Source of the DNA: Bacteroidaceae bacterium
GTDB taxonomy: Bacteria > Bacteroidota > Bacteroidia > Bacteroidales > Bacteroidaceae
NCBI GenBank assembly: GCA_017546785.1
Contig: JAFYRW010000046.1
Coordinates: 1-64,000, forward strand
Direction: 5' to 3'
Length of the DNA: 64,000 nt
The position numbers were made by a program, and so were the translations under genes. Positions 18,597 through 28,800 of this stretch are shown piece after piece (the stretch's first letter is position 1; every line of letters begins with the position of its first letter). Below the pieces are notes generated by a model. It searched no databases and was not told the DNA's origin. It worked only from the letters and a program-made list of their open reading frames with translations.

Positions 18597-19168
18597 AAAT
18601 ACTTAAAGAAAAGATTCTCAACAGTGGAGAGTCGATAAACGGAGGAGTCCTAAAGGTGGACAACTTTCTGAACCACCAGATAGACGCCTCGCTGATGATG
18701 GAAATAGCGAAAGAATTCGTGCGTCGCTATTCCGGCACACAGATAGACAAAATAATAACGGTAGAGGCCAGCGGCATTGCGCCCGCAACAATGGTAGGAT
18801 ACCTGCTTGACTGCCCCGTGCTGTTCGCCAAAAAGAGCAAGCCAAGCACAATGGGCAGCAATATGCTCACAGCAGAGGTATTCTCGTTCACAAAGAACAG
18901 CAGCTACACAATGTATATAAACGGTAGCTATATCAAGAGCGGCGAGAAGTATCTCTTTATCGATGATTTTCTTGCCAACGGAAAAGCGGCACAAGGCATA
19001 ATGGAGCTTGTCACACAGGCGGGAGCCGAGATTGCTGGAATGGGATTCATCATAGAAAAGGGATTCCAGAATGGTGGCAAAGAGCTACGCGACAAAGGAA
19101 TACACGTTGAGTCGCTTGCCATAATAGAGAGCCTAGATAATGGCGAGATAAAGTTCAAGGATCAGTAG
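18593..19168 (+). CDS. xpt: Xanthine phosphoribosyltransferase
   Basis: Salvages xanthine to XMP using PRPP. The 191-residue length is normal for Xpt. 'EASGIAPATMVGYLL' is the N-terminal substrate region, 'LFAKKSKPSTM' follows, and 'YLFIDDFLANGKAAQGI' is the PRPP-binding loop. The ATG overlaps the cutC TGA by 4 bases, so the genes are translationally coupled. No purine riboswitch precedes it, since it has no leader of its own. A strong hairpin terminator follows. Confidence 0.95.
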   Translation: MKILKEKILNSGESINGGVLKVDNFLNHQIDASLMMEIAKEFVRRYSGTQIDKIITVEASGIAPATMVGYLLDCPVLFAKKSKPSTMGSNMLTAEVFSFTKNSSYTMYINGSYIKSGEKYLFIDDFLANGKAAQGIMELVTQAGAEIAGMGFIIEKGFQNGGKELRDKGIHVESLAIIESLDNGEIKFKDQ

Positions 19169-19189
19169 CCTGCCGACAAAGAACATAAA

Positions 19190-19236
19190 AACAGTTTACC
19201 GGTTGATATATGACGTATGTCAACCGGTAAACTGTT
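19190..19236. terminator. Bidirectional terminator
   Basis: A 17-bp perfect stem (AACAGTTTACCGGTTGA with its complement) encloses a 13-base loop, between convergent xpt and the transglutaminase-like gene. Confidence 0.88.
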
Positions 19237-19252
19237 AATTATAAATGCCCTA

Positions 19253-21904
19253 TTATTTCTGCGACAGTTGCTTTATCACCTTTATAAGCTGCTCACCCAA
19301 TCCGATAGAGTAGCCCTGAGACATAAACACCACGCGGTTGAATGTGTCGGCAACAAGAATAACGGGACGGTTGGCCGCCTTCAGTTTCATATTGACAAGA
19401 ATTTCATTTGTTATCTTGCCGTCAATATCTGTTCCCATAACAACGGTAGAAGGAAGGACAAAGTCATCGCCCTTGAAGCGTGTCGCCGCCGATGCGTCGT
19501 TGAACAGAAGAACCATCTTCTGTCCCCACGCCTCAAACTCCTTGGCGTATGGCATTACATCGCGCAGGAAGTGGTTGGTAGGCTCGCTGTTGGGGTCTAT
19601 GAGAGCTATTATATAGTATCCGCGACCGGTAGCCGACAAGATAGAGCGCTCTCTTGCCTCGGCAAGGTCGTAGAAGATATTCTCGCTGTTGAACTCTCCA
19701 ATTACCGAAAGGTCGCTGTCGCTCTCGCGCATTACAAGGGGTACTTTTGTCTTTTCACCCTCTACCACCTGCAGAAACTCAATATTTGCAAGCACACTGC
19801 CGTTGGCCATACGTGTTCCGCTCATAAGCATATAATCGCCGGCATCCATTGTCTGTCCCTTCTTAAAGAGGCTCTCCCAACCGGCATTGTAGGGGTAGTT
19901 CTGGAAGAGCAATTTCCCATCCTCTATCTTTGAGATTGAATAGTGGGTGTAATAGCGGGGATTATCGATATACTTTGTAGGATTGTATGTAAGGAAAAGC
20001 TTGCCGGCAGGCAATGACGCAGCACCCGTATCCTTTGAGAAATTGACGTCAATCCATTTGTAGGGCGCTCCCTCGGCCGGAATTTCATTGAGATACTGTG
20101 TCTTTCCTGTTACCTCGTCGATGCGTGCGGGAATACCCATACTGCGCGCTCCCGACACAAAGAATATATCGCGCGAATGAGGGTCAGCCTCACGCATTTT
20201 CCACACGCCCATAGGAGACATACAAAGCTCCAGAGGATTCCATTCTGAATCGACATTTATATTCTTGCTGCACCACTCTACCCACTCTTCGGGATTTTCG
20301 GTGAACCTTGCTCTATCATCGTCCGATATTACAGAGGCAAAAAATCCCTTGTAGGGTGTAAGCATTTCGTTGCTCACGCGGGAGTTAAGCACAAAATTCG
20401 CATAGAGCGACGAATTATTGCCTTCGGGGGTTGCTGTAAAATGGTCGTCAAGAACGTCGAGAGAAATATCGCGGCGGTCCTTCTCCGATATTGCACACAA
20501 GAGGTCCAATGCTCTATCCAGCTTATCCTTCTCTACACTCTTAAGGAATGTAATTATTGTATTATAGTTACCGCGCGATTCTGCCACCAATGGCTGTACA
20601 TATTCCGCTCCGACGCCTAATGTCTGTGCAAGCTCATCAATCTGTTGCGTGGTGGGGAATGTTGCCACATAGGCATTGCGTATAGAGTCCTCACGGGCAA
20701 AGCGGCGGGCATTCTCGTCTATCTGCCCGTCGGTAAGCGAGGGCACTGTGTTACGCTCAACAGGCGGGACAATATCCATTGTCAGCGAGCCTTTGTAGCC
20801 GGGAGCCTTGTCAAGCACAATGCGCACCTCTTTATCCTTGCCTGCAGTGAATTTCTCGAATCCGAATTTACCATCTTTAGAGGCCCACACTACCATATCT
20901 CCCAATCCACAGGTGATAGAGGTACGACCGTCGGCACTGCATTGTTTGGTGGCAGCGGTATTGAATTCAGCATAATTGTATATTTTGAATTCTACGGTAG
21001 CCTGCACAGGATTGCCCTGTTCGTCGGTCACAAGAATCTCGGTGGTTGCTACAGGAGCATAGTTCGCCGTTACGTTAATCTCGGTAAAACAGGGCGTTGT
21101 GCTAAGAACTTCCTCGGGACCATTATATTTTCCAAAAGCGTTGGTGTGCATAAGCATTCCGCGAGAGGCGGGAGCATTGAACCAGCCGAGATTCAGCACA
21201 GGCTCAGGCTCACAGGCACCGAGAAAATACCACTCGCCATCGACCCACGCTTCGACCCACGCGTGGTTATTGTCAGTGTGTGCCCAACGGGGAGTATATA
21301 CCTGACGCGCAGGAATACCTACCGCACGTAGAGCCGCAACAGTAAAGGTAGACTCCTCGCCGCAGCGTCCGTAGGCTGTGCGCACAGTAGCAAGAGGAGA
21401 ACTTGTGCGAATATCCGAGGGAGTATAGGTAACCTTTTCGTGACACCAATGATTAACCTCAAGCACTGCATCGTGCATAGAGAGAGAGCCCACACGCTCT
21501 TTGAGTTCTTCGTAGAATACCTTGCGGCTATCGTCCATATTCTCGTTGTTCACGCGTATTGGAAGCACAAAATGCAGGAATTCCCTGTCGGGGACCTTGC
21601 TGCCCCACGGCATTTCGGCACGCGCCTTTAGAGAATAATCAACATTCATAAGAAAGTAGTCGGGAGAATAGTCGGCAACGTCAGAGACAGGCATATAGGC
21701 ATACAGGAACTGCAGAGCCTGACGCTGTTCCTGCGACAGATTCCTGTCGAATATCTGCATAATATCGGCCTTCTCAATTTTGGAAGCGCGCTCCTCAAAA
21801 TCCTTCACAAAAACATCGCCGCCCTCGAGTCCCTTATCGCAAAGGGTACAAGAGGCTACAGAGAAACTTAACAAGAGCAATGGAATATAAAAGAATTTCC
21901 TCAT
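19253..21904 (-). CDS. Transglutaminase-like lipoprotein with thioredoxin-like C-terminus
   Basis: An 883-residue lipoprotein (lipobox SVASC, Cys at about 19); the start at 21904 places the signal correctly, and an upstream in-frame start would add 13 residues. A transglutaminase-like core lies at about 150-235: 'YGRCGEESTFTVAALRAVGIPARQ' has the expected nucleophile Cys181, and 'NNHAWVEAWVDGEWYFLGACE' has His214. Two beta-rich regions follow. The last 140 residues ('GYYIIALIDPNSEPTNHF', 'FVLPSTVVMGTDIDGKI', 'RPVILVADTFNRVVF') resemble a thioredoxin or TlpA-like fold without a CxxC. It may be a protease or peptide-processing enzyme of the envelope; the substrate is unknown. It stands alone with its own promoter. 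Confidence 0.8.
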   Translation of the reverse strand: MRKFFYIPLLLLSFSVASCTLCDKGLEGGDVFVKDFEERASKIEKADIMQIFDRNLSQEQRQALQFLYAYMPVSDVADYSPDYFLMNVDYSLKARAEMPWGSKVPDREFLHFVLPIRVNNENMDDSRKVFYEELKERVGSLSMHDAVLEVNHWCHEKVTYTPSDIRTSSPLATVRTAYGRCGEESTFTVAALRAVGIPARQVYTPRWAHTDNNHAWVEAWVDGEWYFLGACEPEPVLNLGWFNAPASRGMLMHTNAFGKYNGPEEVLSTTPCFTEINVTANYAPVATTEILVTDEQGNPVQATVEFKIYNYAEFNTAATKQCSADGRTSITCGLGDMVVWASKDGKFGFEKFTAGKDKEVRIVLDKAPGYKGSLTMDIVPPVERNTVPSLTDGQIDENARRFAREDSIRNAYVATFPTTQQIDELAQTLGVGAEYVQPLVAESRGNYNTIITFLKSVEKDKLDRALDLLCAISEKDRRDISLDVLDDHFTATPEGNNSSLYANFVLNSRVSNEMLTPYKGFFASVISDDDRARFTENPEEWVEWCSKNINVDSEWNPLELCMSPMGVWKMREADPHSRDIFFVSGARSMGIPARIDEVTGKTQYLNEIPAEGAPYKWIDVNFSKDTGAASLPAGKLFLTYNPTKYIDNPRYYTHYSISKIEDGKLLFQNYPYNAGWESLFKKGQTMDAGDYMLMSGTRMANGSVLANIEFLQVVEGEKTKVPLVMRESDSDLSVIGEFNSENIFYDLAEARERSILSATGRGYYIIALIDPNSEPTNHFLRDVMPYAKEFEAWGQKMVLLFNDASAATRFKGDDFVLPSTVVMGTDIDGKITNEILVNMKLKAANRPVILVADTFNRVVFMSQGYSIGLGEQLIKVIKQLSQK

Positions 21905-21928
21905 AATTTCATTTATTTTTCTTAACGG

Positions 21929-21936
21929 CAAATATA
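21929..21936 (-). promoter_or_regulatory. Candidate -7 box for the transglutaminase-like gene
   Basis: Minus-strand TATATTTG, 25 bases before the start. A TTTG lies only 4 bases further upstream, a close spacing that recurs at several promoters in this window. Confidence 0.55.
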
Positions 21937-22095
21937 ATGACAAACGAATAAAATATAAAACCTATAAGGAAAGATATTCTCTATTGACTGTAAATAATAT
22001 GACTTATACGCACCTTTTTTGAGCAAAATAGAAGAACAGACATTTAATAATTTATTACAGCAGGGCCTACAGCCATTATTTTTGCAAAATTTCAC

Positions 22096-22103
22096 TAACT
22101 TTG
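22096..22103 (+). promoter_or_regulatory. Candidate -7 box for the GT-C-like gene and ABC exporter
   Basis: TAACTTTG, 23 bases before the ATG at 22126, in an otherwise AT-rich spacer. Confidence 0.55.
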
Positions 22104-22125
22104 CATTAACTAAACAGAGGTTAAG

Positions 22126-23433
22126 ATGAAGCGCATCAAAGAGATTTTAAAGAGCAATCCCTTTAGCTCTAACAGTCAGAATGTTCAACTTTTGTGGTTA
22201 TATGCAATAGCCATAATATTCTCATTATGTATATATGCCGATATTTCTGTCGCCTATTCCAACGACTCACAGCATTATATGACCGCCGGAGAGACTTATC
22301 TGAACGGCAGGCTGCATAATTTCCGCACACCATTATACCCTCTTGTATACCATTTTGCAAAGACAATGGCAGGCTCCGCTGCCGGACACATTGTGGTAAT
22401 ATTGCAGATTCTGCTGTTTATGTTCTCTATCCTTGCATTCTACAGGAGCTGCTCTTTTCTGGTGCAATCGCGCAGAATAGTATTCACAGCGTCGTTGCTA
22501 TATACCATACACCCCGGAATAATACTATGGAACCAATTCATTATCACCGAATCGTTTGCAATATCGGGAGCGGTGATACTATTCTATTTTATCGTTGAAT
22601 TCTACAAAAAGCAGAGACTATGGTCTGCCGTTGCAATCCCGGCAACGATACTCGCGCTGATAGCCCTACGTCCAAGTTCAATATATTTTACTCCGGCATT
22701 GGCACTGTTCGCACTTTTTATGCTAGCAAAAAGGAAAAAATTTGCGTGGACACTATTCTCGGGGCTTTTTATTTCGGCCATTGCCGTTGCGGGATACTGC
22801 TTTAAATACTATCAGGAGTATGGTATTTTCGGTCCGAGTAATGTAAACATTCTAAACCAATATTATTTTCTAAGAAAGAACAATCTCCTAACTCCCGACG
22901 ATGCCACCAATGGCAGTATGAATATTCTCGTCGCCGACATTCTATCGGCCGAAGAGAGTGAAAGGTCTATGGACCAGTTCCAAGAGTTCACTTATCTGGT
23001 AAATACATTCGGCCACAAAGAGACCAACAATATGATAAAGAGCGCCATCGGCAGGGAGAGAAAAAGTTACTATAGGTTCATACTCCAACAGATAATAGAG
23101 GTAAGGAATTTCCCAGCATTCTCGCACTTTGTGAATATGGCAACAGTCTCCCCGCTTACCAAAATATACATAAAAGGCTGTTTTTTCCTATTGGCTTTTC
23201 ATTTTCATATAGTATACATATTCCTCATAGCATATGCTTTTGTCATTATTTTTTACTCACAAAAGCAGAAAAACAATTCACTAATCCACTGGGTTATCCT
23301 ATTGACGGTAGGCAGCAATCTTATTTTAGTCCTTACGGGCGCCATAAGCGAGTGGCACAGGCTATTCGCCCCCAGTATGCCACTATTCTTTATGATGATA
23401 GCAAGCGCTGCCGATAAACTACGCATCAAATAG
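22126..23433 (+). CDS. Polytopic membrane protein, GT-C glycosyltransferase-like
   Basis: A 435-residue protein with about ten hydrophobic segments. After the first segment (about 24-42) comes 'SNDSQHYMTAGETYLNGR' and then 'FRTPLYPLVYHF', an arrangement like the first periplasmic loop of GT-C enzymes of the ArnT/PMT type, which carries acidic catalytic residues and an 'RTPLYP' motif. 'SLLYTIHPGIILWNQFIITES' is also typical of this group. Such enzymes transfer sugars from polyprenyl-phosphate donors to lipid, glycan or protein acceptors outside the inner membrane. The ABC exporter gene follows with no real gap, so the two may act together. Donor and acceptor are unknown. Confidence 0.65.
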   Translation: MKRIKEILKSNPFSSNSQNVQLLWLYAIAIIFSLCIYADISVAYSNDSQHYMTAGETYLNGRLHNFRTPLYPLVYHFAKTMAGSAAGHIVVILQILLFMFSILAFYRSCSFLVQSRRIVFTASLLYTIHPGIILWNQFIITESFAISGAVILFYFIVEFYKKQRLWSAVAIPATILALIALRPSSIYFTPALALFALFMLAKRKKFAWTLFSGLFISAIAVAGYCFKYYQEYGIFGPSNVNILNQYYFLRKNNLLTPDDATNGSMNILVADILSAEESERSMDQFQEFTYLVNTFGHKETNNMIKSAIGRERKSYYRFILQQIIEVRNFPAFSHFVNMATVSPLTKIYIKGCFFLLAFHFHIVYIFLIAYAFVIIFYSQKQKNNSLIHWVILLTVGSNLILVLTGAISEWHRLFAPSMPLFFMMIASAADKLRIK

Positions 23434-23488
23434 ATTGTATAAATTATTGATAATTGCTATATTCGCAGAGAAAATAAACGACAGCACA

Positions 23489-25138
23489 TTGAAAAACAAT
23501 ATACCCATAAGCAAACTTTTATCGTGGCTCTGGAGAAACTTCAAAGGAGCACGCAAGCAGTCGTTGCTTACAACATTCATTGGAATAGCCGACGTTGCCT
23601 GTCAGATGCTGTGGGTGCTTGCCTGCAAACAGGCGATAGAGATTGCAACAGGCGAGGCCGACGGCTCTCTTTTAAGCACCGGAATATTCATCGGAACGCT
23701 TATGCTGATAGAAATTACGTCACGCATCTGCAACCGATGGATAAAAAACATTCTTGGCGTAAAAGCGACGAACCGTTTGCGATTAGAGCTTTTCTCGCGA
23801 CTACTCCGCAGCGAATGGCTCTATCTTCAGAAACTGCACACAGGAGACATCATCAACCGCCTCGAGGGAGACGTAAGCAGAATATCGGCGCTAATAACCG
23901 AGACAATACCCTCTGTAATAATTGTTATTGTGCAATTCATCGCCTCTTTTGTGCTACTCTTCAGCTTGAGCCCGATGCTTGCCTCAATAGTCGTTGTAAT
24001 ACTGCCTATATGCCTGTTCATCAGCCGAATATATGTCAGACGTATGCGTAGTTTCAACCGCGACATTCGTCAGAGTGACAGCCGCATACAGGCTGTGCTT
24101 CAGGAGAGTCTGCAGCACAAGGCGCTGATTATGGCCCTCGAGCAGAATGAATCGACCGCAGGAGAGCTTTCGGAGCTACAGGAGAATCTGCACAATCAGG
24201 TTCGCCGCAAGACAAAATTCTCGCTGCAGGCATACACTTTTACACAGATAGGCTTTGCCGGAGGCTATCTCACAGCGTTTCTGTGGGGAGTATCGGGCCT
24301 TGCTCGCAACAGCATTACTTTTGGTGCAATGTCGGCTTTTCTGCAATTGGTAGGACTTATACAGCGTCCCACAATTGAGTTAAGCCAATATATCCCGAAC
24401 ATCATCGCGGCACTCACAGCCACAGAGCGTCTGAAGGAGTTAGAGGATATTCCCGAGGAGAGACAGGGAGAGAGAATCATTCTCGGAAAGGGTACCGGAG
24501 TACGCTTCAGCAATGTGGAATTTTTCTACGACGACAGCAAAGAGCCTATTTTCAAGAACTTCAATTTTGATTTTTCTCCCGGCAGCAGCACCGCCATTGT
24601 AGGCGAGACAGGAGCCGGAAAAACCACGCTCATAAGGCTTATGGTAGCACTCATACGCCCCAACAGCGGAGAAATCACAATATACAACGACGGCAAACAG
24701 CATAGTTCCTCACCGGCCACACGCGGTAATTTCGTATATATTCCACAGGGTAACAGCCTCGTCAGCGGCACCATACGCGACAATCTGCTGATGGGCAACC
24801 CCGATGCCACAGACGAAATGCTGCACGAGGCACTGCACACTGCCTGCGCCGATTTTGTTCTCTCCCTGCCACAAGGCATAGATACCCCCGTTGCCGAGCA
24901 GGGCAGCGGCCTCAGCGAGGGACAGGCACAGCGCATTGCCGTAGCACGTTCAATATTACGTCCCGGAAGCATTCTCATTCTCGACGAGATTACCTCGGCA
25001 CTCGACGAAGAGACCGAAAAAGAGTTGCTCCACCGCCTTACATCACAAGAAAGCGGAAAGACCCTTATTTTTGTAACACACCGCCCCGCCGTGATGCAAT
25101 ATTGCACACAAGTTCTAAAAATCAGCAATGTTTTATAA
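23489..25138 (+). CDS. ABC transporter, fused permease and ATPase
   Basis: A 549-residue half-transporter that probably homodimerises to export a substrate. The N-terminal membrane domain has about six segments, and the C-terminal ATPase has Walker A 'GETGAGKTTL', Q loop 'IPQGNSLVSG', signature 'LSEGQAQRIAVARS', Walker B 'ILILDEITSALDEE' and H loop 'VTHRP'. No ATG is available near the start. The TTG at 23489 gives the natural N terminus (MKNNIPISKLLSWLWRNFKG); another TTG at 23435, one base after the previous stop, adds 18 residues. The type resembles lipid or glycolipid exporters, and the GT-C-like gene upstream supports a glycan-linked substrate, but this is inference. Confidence 0.88.
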   Translation: MKNNIPISKLLSWLWRNFKGARKQSLLTTFIGIADVACQMLWVLACKQAIEIATGEADGSLLSTGIFIGTLMLIEITSRICNRWIKNILGVKATNRLRLELFSRLLRSEWLYLQKLHTGDIINRLEGDVSRISALITETIPSVIIVIVQFIASFVLLFSLSPMLASIVVVILPICLFISRIYVRRMRSFNRDIRQSDSRIQAVLQESLQHKALIMALEQNESTAGELSELQENLHNQVRRKTKFSLQAYTFTQIGFAGGYLTAFLWGVSGLARNSITFGAMSAFLQLVGLIQRPTIELSQYIPNIIAALTATERLKELEDIPEERQGERIILGKGTGVRFSNVEFFYDDSKEPIFKNFNFDFSPGSSTAIVGETGAGKTTLIRLMVALIRPNSGEITIYNDGKQHSSSPATRGNFVYIPQGNSLVSGTIRDNLLMGNPDATDEMLHEALHTACADFVLSLPQGIDTPVAEQGSGLSEGQAQRIAVARSILRPGSILILDEITSALDEETEKELLHRLTSQESGKTLIFVTHRPAVMQYCTQVLKISNVL

Positions 25139-25252
25139 CATTCCTTAAATTCCGAGGTCTTTTTTATACAATAAAAACAACAAAAACACGTTTAGAGAAA
25201 AGATTGACACCGACAAAGTCGGGCAATTGTTTGTAACTATAAGAAAACTACT

Positions 25253-25849
25253 ATGATAGAATATCTAAGAGGCGAGCTTGCCGAACTTACCCCCACCACT
25301 GCCATAATAGAATGCGCCGGCGTAGGATACGAGACAAGCATCACATTGAACACGTTCAGTGTATTGCAGGGCAAAAAAGATGTAAAAGTATACATTTACG
25401 AGGTTATTCGCGAGGATACCCACCAGCTGTTCGGATTCCACAGCAAGGAGGAGCGCGAATTGTTCCTGCAGCTGATATCAGTATCGGGCATTGGAGGAAA
25501 CACTGCACGCACTATCCTGTCGGCATTTACCGTAAACGAGCTATGCGAGGTAATTGCAACAGGCAACGAAACTATCCTGAAAAGCGTCAAGGGAATAGGG
25601 CTAAAGACCGCACAGCGCATAATAGTAGACCTTAAGGACAAGATAAAGTCCATTGGCAGCAGCGACCACACAAGCAGCATAGGCATTACAGCCGTAGCAA
25701 ACAACGACACTGTCGATGCTGCAGTATCGGCCCTTGTAATGCTAGGATTCCCCACTGCCGCAGCCTCAAAGGTTGTACAGAATGTGGTAAAGGCTGAGCC
25801 GTCGGCAACCATAGAGCAGGTCATCAAACTATCTCTCAAACAGCTCTAA
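25253..25849 (+). CDS. ruvA: Holliday junction branch migration protein RuvA
   Basis: Binds Holliday junctions and loads the RuvB motor. The 198-residue protein has the N-terminal OB fold ('MIEYLRGELAELTPTTAIIE'), two helix-hairpin-helix motifs ('VSGIGGNTARTILSAF' and 'VKGIGLKTAQRIIVDLKDKI') and the C-terminal RuvB-contacting helices ('AVSALVMLGFPTAAASKVV'). The start at 25253 matches the family. ruvB and ruvC are not in the window. sprA begins 13 bases downstream, a neighbour pair I recall from other Bacteroidota. Confidence 0.96.
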   Translation: MIEYLRGELAELTPTTAIIECAGVGYETSITLNTFSVLQGKKDVKVYIYEVIREDTHQLFGFHSKEERELFLQLISVSGIGGNTARTILSAFTVNELCEVIATGNETILKSVKGIGLKTAQRIIVDLKDKIKSIGSSDHTSSIGITAVANNDTVDAAVSALVMLGFPTAAASKVVQNVVKAEPSATIEQVIKLSLKQL

Positions 25850-25862
25850 CAGCAGCCAGGAA

Positions 25863-28800
25863 ATGAGATTACGTGCTTCGTTCATCACACTTTTTATACT
25901 ATTCGCAACTATACCCGTTATATTTGCGCAGAACGCGGCACGCACAACCGTAGGGAACAGCAGCAAGGATAGCCTGCAGACACTCTTCCCCGTATCAAAG
26001 ACAATACCCGACAACACCAACTATCGACAGCGATACTCGTTCGACCTCAGGACACCGTCAAACATTGTAACCGACACGCTCTACAACACAAAGGACAGCA
26101 CATACTCATTGTCCACACGATTGGGAGAGACCACTTTAGGCACCCCCATCAGATTGAGCGCCGACGAATATTCTGCGTGGAAATTCCGTCAGTCGATACA
26201 GAGCTATTTCCGCGAGAAAAACAAGAGTGAGTTCGAGAATGCCGGCAAAAAGGAGAAATTCGACTTTACTGATATGCACTTTGACCTTGGTCCTGCCGAA
26301 AAGATATTCGGTCCGGGAGGAGTGCGCATAAAGACACAGGGAAATGCCGAACTTAAAATAGGATTCTCTATGCAGTCGGTAGACAACCCCTCGCTGCCAC
26401 AACGTAGCAGAAACACCAACAGCTTCGACTTTGACGAGAAGATTAACCTCAGCGTAAGAGGTAGCGTCGGCGACAAGATGAACCTTAATTTCAACTACAA
26501 CACCGAGGCTACATTCAGCTACGATGCACAAAAGATAAATCTTAAATACGACGGCAAGGAGGACGAGGTAATAAAATTGCTCGAGGCAGGTAACGTGTCG
26601 TTCAACAGCAATTCGAGCCTTATCAAAGGCGCTTCGTCGCTGTTCGGTATACGCGCCGACCTACAATTCGGCAAATTGTCTCTGCAGACAGTAGTGTCGC
26701 AAAAGACATCAACTAGCAAGAGCATCAATTCGAAAGGAGGAACACAGCTTACAACTTTCGAGATTGAGGCTGCCGACTATGACGAGAACCGCCACTTCTT
26801 TCTTGCGCACTATTTCCGCGACAATTACGACCGCGCAATGTCGCAGCTGCCCACCATCCTATCGGGAGTAACAATTAACCGTGTCGAGGTATGGGTAACG
26901 AATAAGTCGAGCGACTACACCAACCCGCGTAACATTGTGGCCTTTACCGATATTGGCGAGGGCACAAAGATAAGCAACAGCAAATGGCACTCGCTTGGTA
27001 GCAAGCTCCCCTCGAACGACGCCAACAACCTTTACGCGTCGATGAACAGCGCCTACGATGCCATACGCGATATTGACCAGGTGAACAATGTGCTCAACGG
27101 CAACAACAACCTTTACGGTGGAGTAGACTACGAGAAAATATCGAATGCGCGTCTGCTGTCATCTTCGGAATATAGCATCAACAGTGCGTTAGGATATATC
27201 TCTCTTAAAAATTCGTTGCGTGCCGACGAGGTTCTTGCCATTGCCTTTGAATATACCTATGGTGGAGAGACCTATCAGGTGGGAGAATTCTCGAGCGACC
27301 AGCAGGAGTCCTCAACCACCCTCTTCGTAAAATTGTTGAAGCCCAATGCCTGCTCGCCACAGAATGGTTGCTGGGACCTTATGATGAAGAACGTCTATGC
27401 CTTAGGAACACGCAATCTGCGAGGCGACGAATTTAAGCTCAACATATATTATGCAAGCGACAGTTTAGGAACAAATATCACCTATCTGCCCGAGGAGAGC
27501 CTTAAGAGTACCCCACTGTTGCAGTTGATGAGCCTCGACCGTCTGGATACAAACAACACAAAAGAGGCTCCTAATGGTAATTTCGACTTTATACAGGGCT
27601 ACACTGTGGATGCCTCTACCGGTAGAATCTTCTTCCCGTCTGTAGAACCTTTTGGCGAATACCTCAGAAAAAAGATAGGCAACGACGGGCTTGCCGAGAA
27701 ATATATTTTCCAAGAACTGTACGACTCTACAAAGACAATAGCCAAACAGATTGCCGAGAAGGATAAATTCTACCTTATAGGAGAGTATACCGGAACGGCA
27801 GCCAATGTCATACACACCGGCTCGACAAATATCCCACGAGGATCTGTGGTTGTTACCGCCGGAGGCGTTACGCTCACCGAGAATGTAGACTATCAGGTAG
27901 ACTACTCGTCGGGAACCGTCACTATTCTTAACCAGAATCTCATAGATGCCGGAACGAATGTCAATGTGTCGCTCGAGAGCAATACAATGTTCAATATGCA
28001 GCGTAAGACAATGCTCGGCCTTAATTGGCAATATGAATTCTCAGACGAGCTCAATTTTGGTGGTACATTGATGACTCTGCACGAAAAGCCCTTGACATCA
28101 AAGGTTGATATGGGCTCCGAGCCGCTCAACAACACCCTGTGGGGCTTTAACCTATCGTGGAAGAAGGAGAGTCAATGGCTCACAAACCTTCTCGACAAAT
28201 TGCCGCTACTCGAATGTACCGCACCGTCGAGCATAAACTTTACTGCTGAATTTGCCCGATTAGAGGCAGGAACGTCGAACGACGTACAGAGCAAGGCATC
28301 GTATATAGACGACTTTGAGAGCACCGAAAATGGTATCGACATTAAATCACCATCATCGTGGATGCTATCAGCGCTACCATCGGGAATGGAGTACAGCAAC
28401 CTTACCAACAACATTCTCACAGGATACAATCGTGCGCTTATAAACTGGTACACCATCGACCCGCTCTTTACCCGACGCAGTTCATCACTCACACCGGCGC
28501 ATATAAAGAGCGACGTTGAGCAGCTGTCGAACCACTATGTACGCGAGGTTTACGAGCGTGAGCTCTACCCCAACAAAGAGTCATCATACGGAGAGTCGTC
28601 TACACTGTCGTTGCTGAATATCAGCTACTACCCCGATGAGCGCGGTCCCTACAACCTCGACCCCGACCTTAACTACGACGGTAAGCTCAATAACCCCGAG
28701 AAACGCTGGGGAGGTATCACACGACAGCTCACATCGACCGACTTTGAGGCAGCGAACATCCAATATATTGAATTCTGGCTGCTCGACCCATTCATCTACG

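Noticed and set aside
18480..18600. Purine riboswitch before xpt
   Set aside because: xpt overlaps cutC by 4 bases and has no leader of its own.
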